Positions 44,692 to 54,739 are shown, numbered from the stretch's first letter. The stretch is 64,000 bases of DNA from Ustilago trichophora (GCA_900323505.1 OOIN01000012.1:248001-312000); one strand, 5' to 3'. Notes: a model not told the origin generated them from the sequence alone. Made by a program: numbers and translations.

Positions 44692-44724
<33 letters not shown>
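44692..44724. repeat. (CT)16 microsatellite
   Basis: Pure CT dinucleotide run in gene-poor DNA. Confidence 0.9.
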
Positions 44725-44728
<4 letters not shown>

Positions 44729-45171
44729 GCAACCCATTTACGGAACTCGCTCTTCCGTACAAAATCCAAAATCATGCCTTTTAAAATTCACCGAATTCAA
44801 AAAGCTCAGACTGTATAGAGTGCATAGGCGAACTTCTTGGCATTCTCCGACCGCGAGGGCAATTAGAAAACGAAGCTGTAGTTTACCGCGGTTGCTACCA
44901 AGAAGAATTGGTGCTGCTCTGTTGTCGATGAAGCAGAGTCAAGAGTTGGTTTCGGATCCTACCCTTCCGTTTCTATTTGGTGACTGCGGATCGGGTTCAG
45001 CTGAATTCAAGACGAAATGGGAATGAACGGGCGTCGGATGCTCGGATTGGCCGACGACAACAGGGGAGGGAGGAAAGGGTCCTTTCTTTGAAAAGCGGTC
45101 AAACTGTCACTGCCACTGCGGAATCTCACGCCATCCTTGGGGATCGGGCACTGCGATGGCGTTGGTGAAGC

Positions 45172-45525
45172 ATGCTCTCTGCTGGTGTATCGGGCGTGCT
45201 TTCCGCAGCCCAACGATGGAACGATGCTATCAAAGCCATGGCCTCCAAGCTAGTGAGGCGATCTACTGTACCGCTGCGCCTATGCCTCGCGAGTGTGCAT
45301 GGCTACAAACTACGAGAAAGTGGTGCACCACGACAGCCCTCCTTCGGGATCGAAAACGATGCAACGGCGTCTTCACCGACGGTCGAACCCGTTGAATCCG
45401 TCCCAGCCGACGAATCCGACATGACAAGAGTCCCTCCACCTTTATCCATATCAGGTTCGGACGACATTCTTCCATCCTTCCACCTATCCTTTTGTCATAT
45501 CCAACCCAGCTTTGGCCATGTGTAG
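45172..45525 (+). CDS. Possible small ORF, 117 aa, unrecognised
   Basis: An ATG-initiated 117-codon frame with many C-ending codons (GCC, ATC, GAC, TCC), giving it a more coding-like look than other frames in this gene-poor stretch. The first ~55 residues are basic with Ala/Leu/Arg, the rest Ser/Pro/Glu-rich. No family is recognised. A CTACTGTAC element lies inside the frame. It may be a chance ORF or an exon of an unannotated gene. Confidence 0.2.
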   Translation: MLSAGVSGVLSAAQRWNDAIKAMASKLVRRSTVPLRLCLASVHGYKLRESGAPRQPSFGIENDATASSPTVEPVESVPADESDMTRVPPPLSISGSDDILPSFHLSFCHIQPSFGHV

Positions 45526-46268
45526 CAGAAACCAACAACAAAAAGACATCTTATCTGTCTGTCATATGTTTGGTTTGCCCCAGAGGATACCCAGACCCGT
45601 ACTGATAGCAAAGCTTGTGTCCAACAGTGTCTCAACTCCGTACCTGACAAATGAGAAAGTGCGGGGAAGATAAGCATATGCCAAGCCTTTCGGAAAAGCC
45701 TCTTCCATCCCCTCTACACTACGTTTACACCACTTATCACTCCGTACGTTGTTCCCTTGTGATGTCATGTCGAGCTTCCCATTGGCTCAAAACTCGCAAC
45801 AAAGGTACAGTAGAGCGGTCAGCTGAGGTCCGTGACAACAGCCAACAAAGCCAAACTTCGGCCCAGTGTGAAGCGCGGCAGAGACCCAATCTCACCGCAG
45901 CTTCCGATGGCCATCGTGTGAGAGGCTTTTTGTTGGCCCTCGAACGACCGGTCCGTGCTGCTACTTCTTCCGGCCGACACGGTCCTGCCCACTTGCTATG
46001 GAGCTCTTTCTCTCTCCCTCTCTCTATCTCTCGACGAGACATGACCTGGAGACTTGCACCATCTGGTCACAACCACCATCATCAGCTCACTCGCACTACC
46101 ATTGTCCAACATGAGCTCTTAAGAAAATGGTGTTTAATACGGAATGTTAAGCAAGTATACAAAGGACAGGTGACGCACTAAGCCCGAATACATGATCACG
46201 GAGACAAAGAATACAAACACATCGACCACCTTTTACCACCACCCAATTACCCTTCTTTCTTGCGATGA

Positions 46269-48995
46269 CTAGAAAAACGCAACGGCAAAATCCCCGGCAG
46301 CCACCAGATCCGTCCAAAACGTCGGAGTACCCGTAATATCGGTTCTCCTCCAAACCTCTCTAATCAGTGCCCTTCCACTTGCCGGACCTGCCTCTTCGTG
46401 TCCAACAATCTGCATCGCTTCCGCACATATCTTCCTATCCTCTTCATCCACCGCCACTGAGCTCGCTATAAAGATGGGGAGGTTGAAGTTGCTACATCCG
46501 ACAGATCTGCAGTATTGCTCTCCTGCAGATTTCCACAGTTGCAACATGCCCGCCAGAAGTTTGCGCACTACGGGATGGAGGGCTCCAACGCGATAGATGA
46601 ATGTGTGGATCATGATCACGATGGCGCTTTTGGTCATGAGGGCGCAAATGGACGACCCGGTGGTGAGTGGATCATCGCTCTTGCATGCTTCCACAAGGGT
46701 TTGGATGCGTTTGGCTCGTTCGTGGACCCATTGCGGGACCGGAGTACCTGCAGAGCGACGTGCGGTGGCGGAGTAATCTCCTCCGTCAAATTCGTAGCGC
46801 AATCGTGCCGTGTCTGACATGGCGATCAGAAGGGCATTGTGCAGGCTAAAAGTCAAATCTGGCAATCCACCCGGTCCTATCTCTGAGTTGGGGTCTAGAC
46901 TGCTGAAATCATCCGAGTCGCTATTATACGTCGAAGACGCAAGCTGAAGATGCGGTCTCGTCCCGCACGCAATAGCAGTGCTGACATCGGCCCAAACGTA
47001 GGTTCGGAATCCCAAATGCTCGTGCGAAACCAACTTGGCCATATTCACGGGTGGGAAGGACCCCAACAGTGTATCGATCAAGCTACGCATCCTTGCGGCC
47101 TCTTCAAAATAGCTCTCCATGCCTTCCTCTGCAAAGGCATAGATGGCGATGTTGACAGCAGCTAATAGAAGAGGATTGATCTGGATGCATTCGGTCAAGA
47201 AACCTTTTTCGGTGAAGCTGACCCCCAAGGCTCGCGTAGTTTTGGTGCGATAGTCGGAAACGGCTTGTTCGAGGGAACGAACGGCGAGATGCTTGAGAGT
47301 TTGGGCTTGGCCGATGAGGAGATCGTCGAGGGTGGCATGCGCGGTCGTGGAGCGTCGGAGTCGTTCTGCGTTGGCGGGCGAGAGCGCAGAGACACCCGTG
47401 TGAGGTTCTGAGGACAAACTGCCGCCTGGAGAGGCGGACCAGATGGTATCGGGTGTGCCTGGAAAAGGAAAGTTGAGATTGGCCTTGACACAGTCCGAGA
47501 TCGAGGTTCGATCGGCACGCAGCGTATTGGCCCACTGATGGATCGCAACTACATCCTTGGGCCATGTGAGCCGGGCGCCTCCCACATACCCTGCGGTGAC
47601 AGCTGCGATCGAAAGACGCAAAGGCGTATGGTGATCGACACTATCCAACAGATACGGCACCAGCTGTCGAAACAGGGTAGACGCTTCGAGACCGCGCACG
47701 TCACATCCCTGGGTCCAGCATGTAATGAGCGTGCTGTAGTATCCAATAAGACTCTCCATGACGAGGCGCGACTTTGCATTGGCTTGAGAAGAAGCGGCAC
47801 TATCTTGCTCCCCATTTGGTGCTGGAGAATGGTGACGAGATCCCGTAGACGTCGACAGACTGGGCATGGGTTGCACCTGTACCAGGTCGGCGTCGAGTGC
47901 TGCGAGATGAGCTGGATCGGGCTGCATGAGACGATTGGCGACGGCGCTGCAGGATGCACAGAGGTGATGACCGGAAAAGAGGCAGTCTCCAACAATCTCG
48001 CAAGGTACGAGGGGGGTGTGGATCGATATCGAGGACGAGGTGTGTGTCTGATCCTGTAGTTGCGACTGATGGACAGTGCGCGAAGCAGAATGTGACGACG
48101 GTGGTGGCAGCATTGCGTTTGAATGCACAAAAGGCGGATAGGAGGAAGGTGAAGTGTTGTTGGAAGCTCCATTCTTGTATGAGAGAGAAGAAGCAGGTCT
48201 GCCATCCTTGGAAGTAGCGGTGTTGGCAGAATCATTCGATACAGTGCCCAGCACATTCCAGCCGGCAGAGCTAGTAGCAAGTCCAGCAAACTCTGCCAGG
48301 CTGTTGGCCATGTTGAGGCTGTCCTGATCGATGGTCGGATGTGCTGCGACACTGGTACCAACCGATGTGAAAGAAGCGTGACCCAGCGCGGCAGATTGCG
48401 CATCTGCCAGAGGGTTGGTTTCGCCGCCAACATCCGCCTCGGTCTTTATGCCACCACCGTCGCTATTACTGATGCCCTCGCCACCGGGTGACCTTTTGGT
48501 GCGCTTGTTCTTGGACGATGATGTCGTACCTGGCTCAAAGACGACAGGTGGTCTTCGAAACCCTTCGCACTGGTATCCAGCGTTGCGGCATCTCCAACAT
48601 CCACCCGTCTCTTCGCATAATGTCTCGTCGCATTTTTTCTTGCGCTTTCGGCAGGTCAAGCAGCCGGAACGAGATCGTTTGCCTGCCAAGGGGATGGGCG
48701 CAGTAGTATTGGAGCTGGAGGAAGCTTCAGCATTGCGCGAGCTGGCGGCAGCTGGTTCGCGGTCATCGTCCCGGTTAGAGGATGAAGTAGGCGTAGACGT
48801 GGAGGTGGTAGAGATTTGACGTTGCTGGGAGGGAGATACGCCGACGCCGCCGCCAGAGTTGGAAGCTGCTGGGCTGGTATCGAGGAATCGATGGCCGGGG
48901 GTTGTGGCTGTGGCGGAGTTGGCTGCGGATGGAGTGGTAGGTGATCGTGCGCTCGAGGCTGGACTATGGTCAAAGGGTACGGATGCGGTTGACAT
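46269..48995 (-). CDS. Zn2Cys6 fungal transcription factor (second)
   Basis: A 908-aa predicted nuclear regulator from the ATG at 48995. A Ser/Thr-rich N-terminus precedes the zinc cluster C112-x2-C-x6-C-x10-C-x2-C-x6-C (GCLTCRKRKKKCDE then CWRCRNAGYQC). The third loop is longer than usual and holds one extra Cys. After ~250 disordered residues, the C-terminal half is helical. Stretches such as SLIGYYSTLITCWTQGCD and INPLLLAAVNIAIYAF match the layout of the fungal-specific transcription factor 2 domain, seen for example in arginine-catabolism and sterol regulators. It is divergent from the aldehyde dehydrogenase gene 1.6 kb away, an arrangement that sometimes links a regulator to its target, though nothing here proves it. 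Confidence 0.93.
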   Translation of the reverse strand: MSTASVPFDHSPASSARSPTTPSAANSATATTPGHRFLDTSPAASNSGGGVGVSPSQQRQISTTSTSTPTSSSNRDDDREPAAASSRNAEASSSSNTTAPIPLAGKRSRSGCLTCRKRKKKCDETLCEETGGCWRCRNAGYQCEGFRRPPVVFEPGTTSSSKNKRTKRSPGGEGISNSDGGGIKTEADVGGETNPLADAQSAALGHASFTSVGTSVAAHPTIDQDSLNMANSLAEFAGLATSSAGWNVLGTVSNDSANTATSKDGRPASSLSYKNGASNNTSPSSYPPFVHSNAMLPPPSSHSASRTVHQSQLQDQTHTSSSISIHTPLVPCEIVGDCLFSGHHLCASCSAVANRLMQPDPAHLAALDADLVQVQPMPSLSTSTGSRHHSPAPNGEQDSAASSQANAKSRLVMESLIGYYSTLITCWTQGCDVRGLEASTLFRQLVPYLLDSVDHHTPLRLSIAAVTAGYVGGARLTWPKDVVAIHQWANTLRADRTSISDCVKANLNFPFPGTPDTIWSASPGGSLSSEPHTGVSALSPANAERLRRSTTAHATLDDLLIGQAQTLKHLAVRSLEQAVSDYRTKTTRALGVSFTEKGFLTECIQINPLLLAAVNIAIYAFAEEGMESYFEEAARMRSLIDTLLGSFPPVNMAKLVSHEHLGFRTYVWADVSTAIACGTRPHLQLASSTYNSDSDDFSSLDPNSEIGPGGLPDLTFSLHNALLIAMSDTARLRYEFDGGDYSATARRSAGTPVPQWVHERAKRIQTLVEACKSDDPLTTGSSICALMTKSAIVIMIHTFIYRVGALHPVVRKLLAGMLQLWKSAGEQYCRSVGCSNFNLPIFIASSVAVDEEDRKICAEAMQIVGHEEAGPASGRALIREVWRRTDITGTPTFWTDLVAAGDFAVAFF

Positions 48996-50263
48996 GTTGG
49001 GGTATACGCTGAATCGAGACAGGGAAAGATAATGAAAGTAGCTAGAGCTTGCGACGTCGCAGAAGTATGTTCGCACGAATGGAGGGTGACCTCATCGCTC
49101 AGATGCACATTCAGCTTGAAGGGTGTTGAAAGTGCCAAGTTAAAGGATCGAAGAGAAAGTTGCCGATCGTGTGGCTCTGCTGTGGATGAGACAGCTGATG
49201 GATTCGTACAGAGTGTGCGATGTCACTTCATGCCACAGGAAGGGCGAAACTCGTGATGAGACTTGAACAAGTGATCAAGCTTGTGGTGTCGTCGTCGTCG
49301 TCGTTGATGGTGGTGGTGGTGGTGGTCCTTGCGATATCCTATCGCTGAAGGATCGGGGCTTATCGTACGTCTGAACCTAGACCGGACCCTCAATTGCGCA
49401 CGGGTGATAAGGAACGCGGAGTGAGGATGTGTATGATTGCTGCTGTCTTCGTGACTCCCGGAGCCGAGATGAAGAAGAGCAATACAGTTGTGTGGGGAAG
49501 GGAGAGAACAGAATGAAGAGTTTGAGGAGAACGACCAAAAGGAGCGAGGAGCGAGTGATATGAGTCTGATTTGGGCTTAACGAGAAAAAAGACAGCATTC
49601 GGATAGATCGGAGTGTGATGCCGAAGCGTGAATTTGGCCGACCTTGTTTGGGGGATCTTTAATTTTAATCTTGGCATGTACAGTAGGCATAGTAAGTAGG
49701 TCTTTCTCGATCCTTCAAATCCTTTTGTGTCACAAGATCTTTCGGCAGTACGGTAAATCGTAAGAGTGGGATCGCATTGAGCTGAGCAGAGGCGGGGTTA
49801 GGGATATCCGATCAAACAATGTCACATTTCCGCGTCCAACAACACACACCCAAATCGGCTCTTCCCCGCATCCCAAAGCGACAGCACCCTATCACATGAG
49901 CGCAACTCCCATTCTCGAGATGACAATCAAGCGATGCGACGAGCCAGCCAGCAAACGCGAAGAAGGGGAGGGAGAGGGAGGATAGACAGAGAGAGAGAGA
50001 GACTGAGGGCGGGTGCCAGGATAGGAGCAGCTTCCTTCAACTTCAAAAGTCTTAAGGGTCTGTGTTGTTTCCCCCACATAGAGACGCAGCCGAGCAGTTG
50101 TTCCCGCCTATCAGAATCGCGGCAGACGCGATTAGCGCGGCTAGCGCGGCAACTTTTTCCTGGGGAGAGCTGCATATACTGTACGCGCGGGCCATTCCTT
50201 TTGTTTGTGCGCCATACTTTGAGAGGCGGCGAGATACCGTTCGCTTACTGCACAGCACAGCAC

Positions 50264-50267
<4 letters not shown>

Positions 50268-50322
<55 letters not shown>
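50268..50322. repeat. (TC)27 microsatellite in the ALDH promoter
   Basis: Uninterrupted TC dinucleotide run 260-310 bp before the ALDH start codon. Such tracts can exclude nucleosomes or form triplex DNA; here that is inference. Confidence 0.9.
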
Positions 50323-50326
<4 letters not shown>

Positions 50327-50477
50327 GAGATACAGAAGCGAGGGCTGTCGACCGCCGGAAAGGCCCAATCTGCTGGTCCAGGGCAACGGGAGGTCGTACT
50401 GAGGAAAGCATCAGACGAGTCTTGTATGCGCCGATAGTATGTGACTTGTCTACCTTGGAACCAATCCGACGCCCTTG

Positions 50478-50486
50478 ATAAATAGC
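50478..50486 (+). promoter_or_regulatory. TATA-like element of the ALDH gene
   Basis: GATAAATAG about 95 bp before the ALDH start, followed by a C/T-rich leader. Confidence 0.5.
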
Positions 50487-50580
50487 CCATCTATCCAAGT
50501 ATCGAGGTCGTCGCAGAGTTCTTCTTTCCTCCTTCTTCTAAGCTCATCTTTCCTACTATCGGCAAAGCTCAATAGCAAAG

Positions 50581-52119
50581 ATGGCGATCCCCGAAACTCT
50601 CCAGCTCGCCTCTCCCTCGGGCAAAACCTTGGCAGTCCCCACCGGTCTCTTTATCAACAACCAATTCGTCCCTTCCGTCGATGGTGGCGAATTGGAAACC
50701 ATCAACCCTGCCACCGGCAAATCTCTCGGCTTTGTTTCCGCCGCCTCTGAAAAGGATGTTGATTTGGCCGTCTCCGCCGCCCGGAAAGCCTACAACACCA
50801 CTTGGGGTCGCAACTCTTCCCCCTCTCAACGCGCTTCGGTCCTCTTCAAGATTGCCGACTTGCTCGAGCAGCATGCTTCCGACTTGAGCGAGATCGAATC
50901 CCTCGACAATGGTAAACCTCGCTGGATTGCCGAGACCATGGACATTGCCGACACCGCCGGATGCTTCCGCTACTACGGTGGATTGGCCGACAAGATCGAG
51001 GGTAAGACCATCGAGCAAAAGGAGGGAGAGAAGTTGGCCTTCACCCGATTGGAGCCTTTGGGTGTATGTGGACAGATCATTCCTTGGAATTATCCTATTG
51101 GAATGTTGGGTTGGAAAGTCGCCCCTGCGCTGGCAGCGGGTAACTGTATCGTGCTGAAGCCGGCAGAACAGACGCCATTGAGTGCCCTGTTTATCGCACA
51201 GCTCGCCAAGGAAGCAGGTCTGCCAGAGGGTGTGTTGAACGTTGTCAACGGTCTAGGACCCATTGTCGGAGACGCCATTACCGGTCACATGGACGTTGAC
51301 AAGGTCGCTTTTACAGGATCAACAGCAATCGGTAAGCGCGTCATGCAACGTGCCGCCCAATCCAACCTGAAAAAGGTCACCTTGGAGCTCGGTGGTAAAT
51401 CTCCCGTACTCGTCTTTGAAGATGCCGATCTCGATCAAGCCGTCAACTGGGCTGCATTGGGTATCCTCTTTAACCAGGGTCAAGATTGCACTGCCGGCTC
51501 GCGTCTTTTCGTCCAAGAATCGGTTTACGACAAGTTCCTCCCCAAACTGGTCGCCGCCTTCCGATCCCACACCATCGGAGACCCTTTCAACAACCAAACA
51601 TTCCAAGGTCCCCAAATCACCCAGCGTCACCAACAGCGAATCCTCGACTATATCGAATCCGGCAAAGCCGAAGGTGCCAAGGTAGAAACTGGAGGAGCAG
51701 CATGGACAGAAGGAGCAGGAGAATTTGCCAATGGATTCTACGTCCAACCCACCATCTTCTCCGGTTGCAAAAAGGGGATGAAAATTGTCGACGAGGAAAT
51801 CTTTGGCCCCGTTCTGGCAGTGGCTAGCTTCAAGGATGAGGAAGAGGCGATCAAGTTGGCCAACGATACGACGTATGGACTGGGTGCAGGTGTCTTCAGT
51901 CAAAACGCCTCGAGATGCATGCGTGTCTCGGGTGCAATCCAGGCTGGAACCGTCTGGGTCAACAATTACGTAGCCGTCAGCAACGCCGTGCCGTTTGGTG
52001 GCTTCAAATCATCCGGTATTGGAAGAGAGTTGGGTGTCGACGCAATCAAGGAGTACACCCAGGTGAAGAGCATTCATTGGAATTATGGCGAGTCTCTTGA
52101 CTGGCCGCTCACTGGATAA
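50581..52119 (+). CDS. NAD(P)-dependent aldehyde dehydrogenase
   Basis: A 512-aa class 1/2-type aldehyde dehydrogenase that oxidises aldehydes to acids. Catalytic residues are in place: N170 in IPWNYP, E269 in LELGGKSP and nucleophile C303 in NQGQDCTAGSR. FTGST (nucleotide-binding region), EEIFGPVL and PFGGFKSSGIGRELG are also present. Length is normal for cytosolic fungal enzymes and there is no clear mitochondrial presequence. Smut fungi have indole-3-acetaldehyde dehydrogenases (Iad1/Iad2) of this class that make auxin; this protein could be one of them or a general acetaldehyde dehydrogenase, and sequence reading alone cannot decide. The gene has a TATA-like box, a CT-rich leader and strong C-ending codon bias, suggesting high inducible expression. 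Confidence 0.95.
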   Translation: MAIPETLQLASPSGKTLAVPTGLFINNQFVPSVDGGELETINPATGKSLGFVSAASEKDVDLAVSAARKAYNTTWGRNSSPSQRASVLFKIADLLEQHASDLSEIESLDNGKPRWIAETMDIADTAGCFRYYGGLADKIEGKTIEQKEGEKLAFTRLEPLGVCGQIIPWNYPIGMLGWKVAPALAAGNCIVLKPAEQTPLSALFIAQLAKEAGLPEGVLNVVNGLGPIVGDAITGHMDVDKVAFTGSTAIGKRVMQRAAQSNLKKVTLELGGKSPVLVFEDADLDQAVNWAALGILFNQGQDCTAGSRLFVQESVYDKFLPKLVAAFRSHTIGDPFNNQTFQGPQITQRHQQRILDYIESGKAEGAKVETGGAAWTEGAGEFANGFYVQPTIFSGCKKGMKIVDEEIFGPVLAVASFKDEEEAIKLANDTTYGLGAGVFSQNASRCMRVSGAIQAGTVWVNNYVAVSNAVPFGGFKSSGIGRELGVDAIKEYTQVKSIHWNYGESLDWPLTG

Positions 52120-52307
52120 AACATGCGCAAAGAGATGCAAGCAGTTTGTTTCTGACGTGGTGGTTCTCAATGCGACCCGTGGTTTCAGTCACTTCATCCA
52201 TTTGTGATCAAAGGAAGATGCTGTGGGCGAGCGAATTGTGGTATTGAGGATCCTGCAAAGCGAGTACAGTGTGACAGTGTGTGTGTGTGTGGCGAGAGAG
52301 TGCGGAA

Positions 52308-53627
52308 TCACAGCTGGGACCAGTCGATCATGCCCTCCTCGCCATAGCGCTGCTTTAACCACTCGTTGGCCTTCTTGAAATGTCCGTTGCCCAAGAATCC
52401 CCTATGCGCCGAGAGTGGTGACGGATGTGGCGATTTGAGAATGAGAATATTGGGATTCTTCTCTGTCACACCTGCCTCTGTCAACGTCTTCGCAGCTGGA
52501 GCACCCCACACAAGGAACACGATACCTTTGCACTGTATTTCCTCGCCTTTTTTTGCTTCTTTCGAGTCTGTTGAAGCACCATTGCCATCGACGCAGGATG
52601 CCGCGGGCTTGCCCTGCACCTTTGCAAACATACTAGCGATTTTTGAGTTCGCCGTTGCATTCGCATTGGCCTTCTTCGCTGCACTCGAACCCGCCGCCTC
52701 GTCCGCGATCTTTTTCAGGATATGCTTTGTCAACCCTTCCCATCCTTTGCCATGATGACTAGCCGCGGCACCCGCCGAGACGGTCAAACATGCATTGAGC
52801 ATGAGTACACCTTGCCTTGCCCAGCCGTCCAAACAGCCATGCTTAGGTGGAGTAAAGCTACCCGGATATTCGGTAGCCAGCTCCTTGTAGATGTTGCGCA
52901 GCGAAGGCGGCACGGCGATACCCTTTGGAACCGCAAAGGAGAGACCACACGCTTGTCCAGGGCCATGATATGGGTCTTGTCCGACGACAACGACGCGCAC
53001 GTGGCGAGGGGTGGGGACGAGACGAGACCACGAGTAGATGAGCTCGCGAGGAGGGTAGGTCTTCTTTCCTGCTTTATCTTCGGCTGCGAGAAAGCTTTTG
53101 AGGGTAGTGGAAAAGTAGGGTTTCTCCATCTCAGGTCGGAGTAAAGTGTACCAGGATGGGGACATGGTTTGGCGTTCAAGCCATAGTGGGTCTGATGAGA
53201 TGTCGGATGGTGGTTGCAACTTGGGCAATGATTCCGTCGATACCGAAGAGGAAGAGGAGGAAGCTTTGCTGGAGGAAGAGAAAAGTGTAGCTTGGCGCAA
53301 GGTCGAACGTGGAGTGGAAGTAGCGGAAGCTCTGGGAGTCGATTCGATCGAAACGGTAGCTTCTGACGATGTGGAAGGGACGGGTTCGGCCTGCGATGAT
53401 GCTGGTTCCGGCTGCGAGGATGCTAGATTGGAAGCAGAAGACTCGACTTCCTCTGCTGCAGCTATAAGCGCTTCGTCGTCGAACTCCTGATCGGATGTGT
53501 CGAATTCGTCCTGTGGTGGCCCGGTCTCCTTCCTGGGCTTCTTCAAAGGTCCGTCCTGGGCAACATCAGCGCCGTCTGCAGCGAGAGTATTCGCATCTCG
53601 TTTCGAGAGCGTCGTTCGAGCAGTCAT
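52308..53627 (-). CDS. UNG1: Uracil-DNA glycosylase (UNG family)
   Basis: Removes uracil from DNA to start base-excision repair. It is 439 aa from the first in-frame ATG (53627), well above the ~300-aa family norm because of a ~190-residue Ser/Glu-rich N-terminal tail and an internal insert. The water-activating motif GQDPYHG (D218) is followed by GLSFAVP, LNACLTV and the C-terminal HPSPLS (H401), so the active site is complete. About 55 low-complexity residues (Ala/Asn/Lys-rich) interrupt the domain between the helix after SHHGKGWEGLTKHIL and the strand GIVFLVWG. The frame stays open for 78 codons upstream of the ATG and encodes an Arg-rich, acid-poor stretch that could be a mitochondrial presequence. 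The gene is divergent from the thioredoxin-like gene. Confidence 0.95.
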   Translation of the reverse strand: MTARTTLSKRDANTLAADGADVAQDGPLKKPRKETGPPQDEFDTSDQEFDDEALIAAAEEVESSASNLASSQPEPASSQAEPVPSTSSEATVSIESTPRASATSTPRSTLRQATLFSSSSKASSSSSSVSTESLPKLQPPSDISSDPLWLERQTMSPSWYTLLRPEMEKPYFSTTLKSFLAAEDKAGKKTYPPRELIYSWSRLVPTPRHVRVVVVGQDPYHGPGQACGLSFAVPKGIAVPPSLRNIYKELATEYPGSFTPPKHGCLDGWARQGVLMLNACLTVSAGAAASHHGKGWEGLTKHILKKIADEAAGSSAAKKANANATANSKIASMFAKVQGKPAASCVDGNGASTDSKEAKKGEEIQCKGIVFLVWGAPAAKTLTEAGVTEKNPNILILKSPHPSPLSAHRGFLGNGHFKKANEWLKQRYGEEGMIDWSQL

Positions 53628-54184
53628 AACGATTCTTCCAGTATGCCCACGGGATGTGTCCAACAGAGCCGGAGTCGCTAACCGAAACTTCTTGAAGGTT
53701 GTGGCCCGAAGAGCGCTGTGTCTGCCAAGTGCGCCAAAGCAGCGCGCGTATTGTGTCAAAGGAATGATGCGCGTCGTGCTGCTACTGAGGAGGTTGTTCC
53801 TTCCTTGAGCTTTATGGAGATGATGGTGATGGGGAGAAACTGAGGATAAAAGATGATCGACTCAGCCAATGAATGAGGAAACCAACTCCCTCCTCCACAA
53901 AAGTTGGGCTGAGCGGCTCGGCGTGTGACGGTTTGGAAGAAGAGTGTGATTTCAGAAAGGCAATCAACGCGCGGCACGCGCCATCGCGACTTTTCCTCTT
54001 TACGCGAAGACTGCATCTGATAATGAGACCAACACGGGCAGTACTGTGTATTTTTTACTGATTTTCGTGCTCTTTTTTTAGTGTTGAATTTCAGATTCCT
54101 TTTCCTCATATTTGTCGTCATCTCTCGGCTTTACGCTTCCATCATCTCGACCAAAATCACCTCGATCCCAGAAGCTCTAACACG
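53628..54184. other. Divergent promoter region, UNG / thioredoxin-like
   Basis: Holds both promoters. The part next to UNG (53628-53861) is open in the UNG frame without an ATG. T-rich DNA near 54050-54120 may belong to the thioredoxin-like promoter. Confidence 0.5.
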
Positions 54185-54739
54185 ATGACATTGACAACCT
54201 CGAACAACGTCCCCACCACCTCCAGCCAGGGTGGTGAGCCTCAGTTTCTCATCTTCTTCAGCTCGGGCAACCCACCCTGGTGTCCTGACTGCGTGGATGC
54301 TCAGCCTGCGATAGAGAAGGTGTTTGGAGGCAGCACCGTCGACGGTCACATTGTGCTCGTTGGAGAGAGGGCAGAGTGAGTCACCTCCAATCCCACGTCA
54401 AAGAGACACAATACATGTACTGACTCGCTTTGATGCTAACAGGTGGAAGACCCCCGAGAACAAGTTCCGCAAGGATTACGCTATTAAGTGCATCCCTACC
54501 ATCACCAAGGTTGTCGACGTAAGTGCCTATCGAGTCTCGAAGAAAGTCGAGTGTGACTGATGGCTGACGCTGGAACTCTCGCTGCGCAACTTGACACCTG
54601 TCACGAATCGGATCTTCCGGCATGTCGATGCATCATGCCTCAACGATGATGTGTGTTTCGATAGGGGAAGGAAGTGGCCCGACTCGAGGACAGCGAGTGC
54701 AAGGATACCGATACCGTATCTGCCTTCGCCAAGGCCTAA
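54185..54739 (+). CDS. TXNDC17-like thioredoxin-fold protein, three exons
   Basis: Exons 54185-54375, 54443-54518 and 54665-54739 join in frame to 113 aa. Introns are 67 nt (ending CTAACAG, a good branch/acceptor) and 146 nt. The active site WCPDC with the following VDAQPAI, then EWKTPENKFRKDY and the cis-proline region IPTITK, match the TXNDC17/TRP14 family (DUF953). These are small cytosolic oxidoreductases that reduce disulfides such as cystine, using both Cys of WCPDC. Length agrees with the family (~120 aa). The C-terminus KEVARLEDSEC preserves the usual end of the fold. The 3' end converges on the SYPGG-repeat gene 173 bp away. Confidence 0.9.

Larger units (their letters stand above)
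42033..46268. other. 4.2-kb gene-poor region upstream of the OPT gene
   Basis: Between the start of the OPT gene and the end of the second Zn2Cys6 gene. It contains a TATTAATA near 42120 that could serve the OPT promoter, (GT)n at 43916-43929, a CT repeat at 44692, two CTACTGTAC-type elements (45263, 45805) and one weak small ORF (45172). Nothing else is recognised. Confidence 0.5.
48996..50580. other. 1.6-kb divergent region, Zn2Cys6 factor / ALDH
   Basis: Promoter region for both genes. It contains GTC and GGT triplet repeats (49287-49326), a GTACAGTAG element (49678-49686), a GA run near 49990, a long CT repeat and a TATA-like element before the ALDH gene. Confidence 0.55.
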
